A DNA stretch of 64,000 nt from the NCBI GenBank assembly GCA_900757795.1, contig CAAEPE010000020.1, forward strand, positions 30,275 through 94,274, written 5' to 3'. The translations under genes were made by a program, and so were the position numbers. This document shows, piece by piece, positions 59,440-64,000 of this stretch. The notes below the pieces were generated by a model. That model did no database searches, was not told the origin of the DNA, and saw only the letters and a list, made by a program, of their open reading frames with translations. Every line of letters begins with the position of its first letter. Positions within the stretch are counted from its first letter, which is position 1. The DNA comes from an uncultured Phascolarctobacterium sp. (GTDB taxonomy: Bacteria > Bacillota > Negativicutes > Acidaminococcales > Acidaminococcaceae).

Positions 59440-60432
59440 ATGAAATCCTTGAAAAAATATGCTGCCGTTGCTATGGCCTGCGCTGCACTTGTAGGCTTTG
59501 CCGCTACTTCTCACGCTGCTTACCAATTAAGCGACGAGGTCAAAACTGCTACTCCGGCACTTTTAATGGCTACACAAATCGGCATCAAAACCAATGAAAA
59601 CGCTGCTTTGGCTAATCTGCCGGATAAAGACGCTATTTTGGTTATGAGCTTTGGCACCACTTTTAAGGATACCCGCGAAAAAACCATTGATGCTACTGTC
59701 AACGCTATTAAAGCAGCTCATCCCGGCGTAAAAGTGGTTACTGCTTTTACTTCTCATATTATTATTGACCGTATTAAAGCCAACGAAGGTATTTCCTATC
59801 CTACTCCTGAAGAAGCAATTGCCCAATTGAAGGCAGGAGGCTACACTCGTATAGCAATGACTTCTTTGGATATTATCCCCGGTATGGAATATGCTTATAA
59901 AGACGCTGTTTTCCAACTGCATAAAAATGATTTCAAAAAAGCAACCTTTGGCACTCCGCTCATGTACTGGCAGGGACAAGAGGGGCAAGCTGACGATATT
60001 ACCGCAACCATGAAAGCAGTCTCTACCCAATTCCCTAAGCTGGGCAAAAAAGACGCTGTTTTGGTAATGGCCCATGGTACTCCCCATCCGGCAAACGCTT
60101 ACTACGCTGTAATGCAGGATCGTTTAAACGAAATGGGCTTAAATAATGTCTTAATTTTTTCCGTTGAAGGCTGGCCGCATTTGGAAACTGTTATTCCGCA
60201 GCTGAAAGCTAAAGGGATTAAAAATGTTACTCTTATGCCGTTGATGATGGTTGCAGGGGACCACGCTAATAATGATATGGCCGGTGACGAACCTGATTCC
60301 TTCAAATCTATTTTGGAAAACGAAGGCTTCAAGGTAAGTGCTTATATTCATGGCTTAGGTGAAAATGAAGCTGTCCGCCAGCTTTTTGTTGATAAAGCAG
60401 AGCAAGCATGGGACGCTTTACAAGCTAAATAA
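59440..60432 (+). CDS. cbiK: Exported sirohydrochlorin cobaltochelatase-like protein (CbiK-P type)
   Basis: 330 residues. A Sec signal peptide (SLKKYAAVAMACAALVGFAA, cleavage near SHA) leads into a CbiK domain: KDAILVMSFGTTFKDTREKT, then VMAHGTPHPANAYYAV with the metal-binding His, and LMMVAGDHANNDMAGDEPDS with the second His. CbiK inserts cobalt into sirohydrochlorin in anaerobic B12 synthesis, which happens in the cytoplasm. An exported form is known from Desulfovibrio, where it has been linked to heme or tetrapyrrole handling. A cytoplasmic paralogue follows 110 bp downstream. Confidence 0.92.
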   Translation: MKSLKKYAAVAMACAALVGFAATSHAAYQLSDEVKTATPALLMATQIGIKTNENAALANLPDKDAILVMSFGTTFKDTREKTIDATVNAIKAAHPGVKVVTAFTSHIIIDRIKANEGISYPTPEEAIAQLKAGGYTRIAMTSLDIIPGMEYAYKDAVFQLHKNDFKKATFGTPLMYWQGQEGQADDITATMKAVSTQFPKLGKKDAVLVMAHGTPHPANAYYAVMQDRLNEMGLNNVLIFSVEGWPHLETVIPQLKAKGIKNVTLMPLMMVAGDHANNDMAGDEPDSFKSILENEGFKVSAYIHGLGENEAVRQLFVDKAEQAWDALQAK

Positions 60433-60455
60433 TTTTTACATTTCCTTTTTTCTGT

Positions 60456-60494
60456 AAAATACTCTTTGCCCCCTTGCGAGCAGAGAGTATTTTC
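60456..60494 (+). terminator. Terminator between the two cbiK genes
   Basis: AAAATACTCT pairs with AGAGTATTTT around a long loop, followed by CTTTATG. Confidence 0.7.
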
Positions 60495-60542
60495 TTTATG
60501 ATTTATCTTATACTATGATAAAAAACGAAACGAGGTTGCTTT

Positions 60543-61349
60543 ATGGATACAACAAATAAAAAGGCCTTAGTAGTCATCAGCTTTGGCTCCACCTTTGATG
60601 AAACCCGCAAACAAGATATCGGCGGCATTGAATGCGCGTTAGCGGCAGCGTTTCCCGCATATGACCAGTACCGCGCTTTTACCTCCAAAATTATTCGCAA
60701 GCGTTTGGCTGCCAGAAATATTTTTGTTGACGATATCGAAACCCTCTTAACCAAGCTAGCTGTTGCAGGCTATAAGGAAGTTATTCTCCAACCTACTCAT
60801 CTGCTCCACGGTGAAGAATTTGAGCAGAAGGTTTTAGCTTTACGTGATAAATTTTTATCTCTTTTCCAAAAATTTATTATCAGTCAACCCTTAATCGTAA
60901 GCGATGAAGATTTTAAGCGGGTAGCTGTCGCTTTGCTCGGCCACCTACCCGCTTTGCAGCCTAACGAATGCGTTATCTTTATGGGGCATGGCACTCCTCG
61001 TGCCAACAACTCTGCTTATGGCTATACCTATGTAAAATTACAGAAAATTTTTGACGAACTAAGCGTGCCTGTTTTAGTCGGTACAGTAGAAGACGAAGAT
61101 ATTCCTAATTTGGCAGCAGTTTTGAGCAAACTACAGCAACGCGGCTACAAGCATGTGCATCTTTGCCCTTTAATGGTAGTTGCAGGCGACCACGCTAATA
61201 ATGATATGTATGGCAACGAGCCTGACAGCTGGAAATCGCAAATTGAAGCTCTTGGCATCACTACTACCGGCCATCTGAACGGCATCGGTCGTTTCACTTC
61301 CATTCAAGCACTGTACGTGCAGCATGTTCTCACTGCGTTAAGCAAATAA
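60543..61349 (+). CDS. cbiK: Cytoplasmic sirohydrochlorin cobaltochelatase-like protein
   Basis: 268 residues without a signal peptide: start MDTTNKKALVVISFGSTFDE, then FMGHGTPRANNSAYGYTYVK and LMVVAGDHANNDMYGNEPDS, both metal His motifs as in its exported neighbour. It should chelate cobalt into sirohydrochlorin in the cytoplasm for the early-cobalt B12 route. The two copies share the AGDHANNDM segment. No other cobalamin genes are visible here. Confidence 0.92.
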   Translation: MDTTNKKALVVISFGSTFDETRKQDIGGIECALAAAFPAYDQYRAFTSKIIRKRLAARNIFVDDIETLLTKLAVAGYKEVILQPTHLLHGEEFEQKVLALRDKFLSLFQKFIISQPLIVSDEDFKRVAVALLGHLPALQPNECVIFMGHGTPRANNSAYGYTYVKLQKIFDELSVPVLVGTVEDEDIPNLAAVLSKLQQRGYKHVHLCPLMVVAGDHANNDMYGNEPDSWKSQIEALGITTTGHLNGIGRFTSIQALYVQHVLTALSK

Positions 61350-61493
61350 TTTCAAATCATCTTAACCCCTTCCTCTCTGTATTTTGCTTACACACATTGG
61401 GCAGGGATTTATGTTGCCCCCATAGCCTCGCTTATGTTATAATTAAAACACCTAGAATTTGCGTAAAAAATTATTTAAGAAAGGATGTTGCAA

Positions 61494-62864
61494 ATGGGTG
61501 TTGTTATTTCTGCTGTAATAACTTTTTGGGTAGGTTACTTAATCTACAAAAAGTACAAACCACAGCCTGTGCTTTTTATGGGCGGTATGATTATGATGTG
61601 GCTGGCTGCTATTTTAGGCTATGGCCAAATTTTAGGAGCCAAAGCTACTACCGGTTCCCTGTTTTTTGACGCATTTGAATTTATGCGCGCTACTTTAAGC
61701 TCCACCGCCGGTAAGCTGGGCTTAAACATTATGTCCGTAGGCGCTTTCGCTAAATATATGGATAAAATCGGCGCTTCCCGCGCTTTGGTTCGCTTGACCA
61801 TTAAACCGCTGCTGGCGCTCAAATCTCCCTATATTGTTATGAGCGGCACCTGGATTATCGGTATGCTCATCGGTTTGTGCATTAACAGTGCTTCCGGCCT
61901 AGCAATGCTGCTGATGGTAACCATGTTCCCCATTCTGGTTGGCTTGGGCGTTAGCCGCCTGTCCGCAACTGCTGCCGTTGCCACTACTCTGTGCTTCGAC
62001 TGGAGCCCCAGCGACACCGGTACCATTCTGTCCGCTGAAACCGCAGGTCTTGACCCCGTATTCTACTGGAGCCATTATCAGGTTCCCATTGTTGCCGTTG
62101 CTTTTGTAGTTGTAGGTATTCTCCATTATTTAACTCAAAAATATATGGATAAGCGCGACGGCCATGTAGTACAGCCTATCGAAGTAGAAACCGTTAAAGA
62201 AGAAGCAGATAATGCTCCGGCTTTCTATGCTATTCTGCCGGTTATTCCTCTGGCTTTGATTTTGAGCTTCAGCTCCCTGTGGATTACTTGGATTAAAATG
62301 AACATTGTTATGGCGATGTTTATCGGTCTGTTCATCGGCGTTTGCTGCGAATATATTCGTTGGCGCGACGGCAAAAAGGTTTTTAACGATATCCAAACCT
62401 TCTTTGACGGCTTAGGCATGCAGATGGCTAACGTAATCACCCTGATTCTTGCCGGTCAAACCTTTGCTAAAGGCTTGCTCTGCTTAGGCACTATCAACGC
62501 TATGATTGAAGGCAGTAAGGGTTTAGGCTTCGGTCCTATGTCTATGATGCTGGTAATGGTAGCCATTATTGCCGGTTCCGCCATCGTTATGGGTTCCGGC
62601 AACGCGCCGTTCTTTGCTTTTGCAGCATTAACCCCCGCCGTTGCAGCCGCAACCGGTCTGCATCCCGTACTCATGCTGCTGCCGATGCACTTTGCAGCTT
62701 CCATCATGCGTAACTGCTCCCCTATTACCGCGGTTATCGTAGTATCCTCCGGTATGGGTGGTGTTTCTAGCTTTGATTTGGTAAAACGCACCTTTATTCC
62801 CATGATGGGCGCTATGATTGTTACTATCGGTATGACTTTCTTCTTCTACTACACCGGTTATTAA
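61494..62864 (+). CDS. DcuC-family C4-dicarboxylate carrier
   Basis: 456 residues from the ATG at 61494 (AAAGGATG upstream) with about twelve hydrophobic segments. DcuC-type features: FMGGMIMMWLAAILGYGQIL near the N-terminus, FAKYMDKIGASRALVRL, TTLCFDWSPSDTGTILSAE, and GSGNAPFFAFAALTPAVA. It moves succinate, fumarate or similar dicarboxylates across the inner membrane, a central need of succinate-using Negativicutes. Not coupled to the cbiK pair in an obvious operon; a short gap with a weak promoter lies upstream. Confidence 0.88.
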   Translation: MGVVISAVITFWVGYLIYKKYKPQPVLFMGGMIMMWLAAILGYGQILGAKATTGSLFFDAFEFMRATLSSTAGKLGLNIMSVGAFAKYMDKIGASRALVRLTIKPLLALKSPYIVMSGTWIIGMLIGLCINSASGLAMLLMVTMFPILVGLGVSRLSATAAVATTLCFDWSPSDTGTILSAETAGLDPVFYWSHYQVPIVAVAFVVVGILHYLTQKYMDKRDGHVVQPIEVETVKEEADNAPAFYAILPVIPLALILSFSSLWITWIKMNIVMAMFIGLFIGVCCEYIRWRDGKKVFNDIQTFFDGLGMQMANVITLILAGQTFAKGLLCLGTINAMIEGSKGLGFGPMSMMLVMVAIIAGSAIVMGSGNAPFFAFAALTPAVAAATGLHPVLMLLPMHFAASIMRNCSPITAVIVVSSGMGGVSSFDLVKRTFIPMMGAMIVTIGMTFFFYYTGY

Positions 62865-62870
62865 GCCAAA

Positions 62871-62904
62871 AGAGCTCCCCTAATAATGGGGAGTCTCTCT
62901 TTTT
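62871..62904 (+). terminator. Terminator between the DcuC and M19 genes
   Basis: AGAG(C)TCCCC pairs with GGGGA(GT)CTCT, followed by CTTTTT. It leaves room for read-through into the dipeptidase gene. Confidence 0.7.
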
Positions 62905-62918
62905 ATGGAGGTATATAA

Positions 62919-63866
62919 ATGTTTATTTGTGATTGTCACTGCGACACCTTAACCGAATTATACAAAAAGAATGTGGATTTATACAGTAACGAACAGCATA
63001 TAGATATTAAGCGCCAGTTAGCATTAGGCGGTATGCTGCAATTTTACGCTATGTTTGTACCTACACCAGAATTTCGTTATGGCGGCGGTCTGCGCTATAC
63101 CCTGCGTCTATTAGATACTTATCTGCGTCAAATGCGCCAATTAAAAGAACAAGGAATTGATATTCTTTTAGTGCGTACTAAAAAAGACGCTGCGGACGTG
63201 CTTAATCATCAATGCGCCAGTCTGTTGGCTATTGAAGAAGGCGGCGCTATCGACGGCAGTTTAGAAGCGTTGCGCGTTTTATACGAATTAGGCGTGCGCG
63301 CCATGACCCTTACTTGGAGCAACCGCAACGATATTGCCGACGGCGTAAATGAAGCAGCAAGCGGCGGCGGTTTGACTGCTTTCGGTCGTCAGGTTGTTGC
63401 CGAAATGAACCGTTTGGGTATGCTGGTAGACGTGTCCCACATTGCTCCCGCAGGCTTTTGGGATGTTATTGAAGCAAGCACTAAGCCTATTATTGCTACT
63501 CATTCCAACGCTTTAACCTTGTGCCAGCATCCCCGTAATTTAGATGATAAGCAAATTTTAGCAATTAACGCTAACGACGGTCTTATCGGCATTACCTTTG
63601 CCGGTCAATTTTTGGAAAATGATTACCACGACGCCTGCATTGAAAGTGTTTATCGCCATATAGATTACATGTTGAACCTCATGGGTAACGACGATCATAT
63701 TGGCTTTGGCAGTGATTTTGACGGCATCAGCCATCCGCCCTATAATATTCAAGGCGTACAGGATTACAAGCCGCTTTTAGAATACCTTTCCGGTAAATAC
63801 AATGATACTACCATTGCTAAAATTACTCATCAAAATGTTTTGAACTTACTGCAAAAGGTTCTGTAA
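62919..63866 (+). CDS. Membrane dipeptidase-like protein (peptidase M19)
   Basis: 315 residues. Zinc-binding motif CDCHCDTLTEL near the N-terminus, then the catalytic Glu in LLAIEEGGAI, GVRAMTLTWSNRNDIADGVN, DVSHIAPAGFWDVIEAS, and IATHSNALTLCQHPRNL. This is the dipeptidase M19 family (renal dipeptidase-like), which cuts dipeptides including D-Ala-type or cysteinyl ones. RBS GGAGG before ATG 62919. Follows the DcuC gene by 54 bp; a shared transcript is possible. Confidence 0.92.
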   Translation: MFICDCHCDTLTELYKKNVDLYSNEQHIDIKRQLALGGMLQFYAMFVPTPEFRYGGGLRYTLRLLDTYLRQMRQLKEQGIDILLVRTKKDAADVLNHQCASLLAIEEGGAIDGSLEALRVLYELGVRAMTLTWSNRNDIADGVNEAASGGGLTAFGRQVVAEMNRLGMLVDVSHIAPAGFWDVIEASTKPIIATHSNALTLCQHPRNLDDKQILAINANDGLIGITFAGQFLENDYHDACIESVYRHIDYMLNLMGNDDHIGFGSDFDGISHPPYNIQGVQDYKPLLEYLSGKYNDTTIAKITHQNVLNLLQKVL

Positions 63867-63907
63867 AAAAATTAAAAAATAAAGGCGTAAATGTGCCAGT
63901 AAAATGA

Positions 63908-64000
63908 TGTGACCCCAAAAAGTTAGACCTTTTCAGCGTGATATTCGAATGGATATCACGCTTATTTTTTATGCAGCTAGGCAATTGAGTCTGTACTGAA
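63908..64000 (-). mobile_element. End of an IS3-family insertion sequence
   Basis: TGTGACCCCAAAAAGTTAGA (63908-63927) is a typical IS3/IS150-group terminal inverted repeat. A hairpin AGCGTGATAT/ATATCACGCT (63935-63962) lies between it and the leftward transposase stop. The rest of the element is outside the window. Confidence 0.75.
63969..64000 (-). CDS. IS3-family transposase OrfB, C-terminal fragment
   Basis: Leftward frame ending QYRLNCLAA and TAA at 63969, close to the conserved end (PxQYRxQSLA) of IS3-family OrfB. Only nine codons lie in the window. It supports the reading of 63908-64000 as an IS end. Confidence 0.6.
   Translation of the reverse strand, partial: QYRLNCLAA

Noticed and set aside
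1..64000. CRISPR array
   Set aside because: No regularly spaced direct repeats with unique spacers found; the only tandem repeat is the AGTTAT hexamer.

Overview
The window looks like a chromosomal segment of an anaerobic, low-to-mid GC Firmicute with Negativicutes character (an Acidaminococcaceae or Phascolarctobacterium-like organism is my best guess). The basis is the gene families: ECF transporters, an S-box controlled met transporter, a DcuC-type dicarboxylate carrier beside two anaerobic CbiK chelatases, and a TrpR-family regulator ahead of a hisZG operon. No 16S or other phylogenetic marker is present, so the taxonomy is inference.

Layout. 1-3368: right end of an AT-rich integrative element. 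It has a three-gene leftward HTH operon with ATGA overlaps, small accessory genes, a hairpin-rich gap and a tyrosine integrase pointing at a tRNA-Thr(CGU) that is broken exactly at the end of its anticodon loop. 3383-10161: XRE regulator, EamA permease, a stand-alone P-type ATPase actuator domain, TetR and DUF523 genes, a hairpin-rich gap, and an ECF transporter (S-A-A-T). 10267-21021: a leftward histidine operon (TrpR-family regulator, hisZ, G, D, C, B, H, A, F, I) split between hisB and hisH by an AT-rich GmrSD-like modification-dependent restriction gene. 21163-24003: divergent metNIQ under a SAM-I riboswitch. 24134-32154: HAD phosphatase, HTH, a PF04392-type ABC transporter, and a dhaL-dhaK-lsrF-VOC-sorC operon. 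32363-40248: tRNA-Lys, purA, purB, dnaB, rplI, gdpP and a DUF2232 gene.

40380-45647: a decayed oxidoreductase, a Crp/Fnr regulator with a DUF3089 hydrolase, then a four-gene DpnI cassette (Dam-like methylase, DpnI, DpnD, second methylase) inserted between thioredoxin and its terminator and flanked by direct repeats. 45723-52608: Fe-S proteins, MATE pump, iron alcohol dehydrogenase, cyclophilin-like lipoprotein, LysR regulator and small genes. 52740-56650: an Fe3+-type ABC transporter. 56885-63866: FkbM methyltransferase, DtxR-like regulator, secreted protein, secreted and cytoplasmic CbiK, DcuC carrier and M19 dipeptidase. 63908-64000: the end of an IS3-family element.

Three things stand out. 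First, the dhaKL-lsrF-VOC-sorC operon matches the four cytoplasmic roles of AI-2 processing (kinase, isomerase, thiolase, repressor) with unrelated proteins in the kinase and isomerase slots. Second, DpnI sits beside a Dam-type methylase that lacks its usual C-terminus, which would resolve an otherwise lethal pairing. Third, the window carries two independent modification-dependent restriction systems, each showing insertion footprints.
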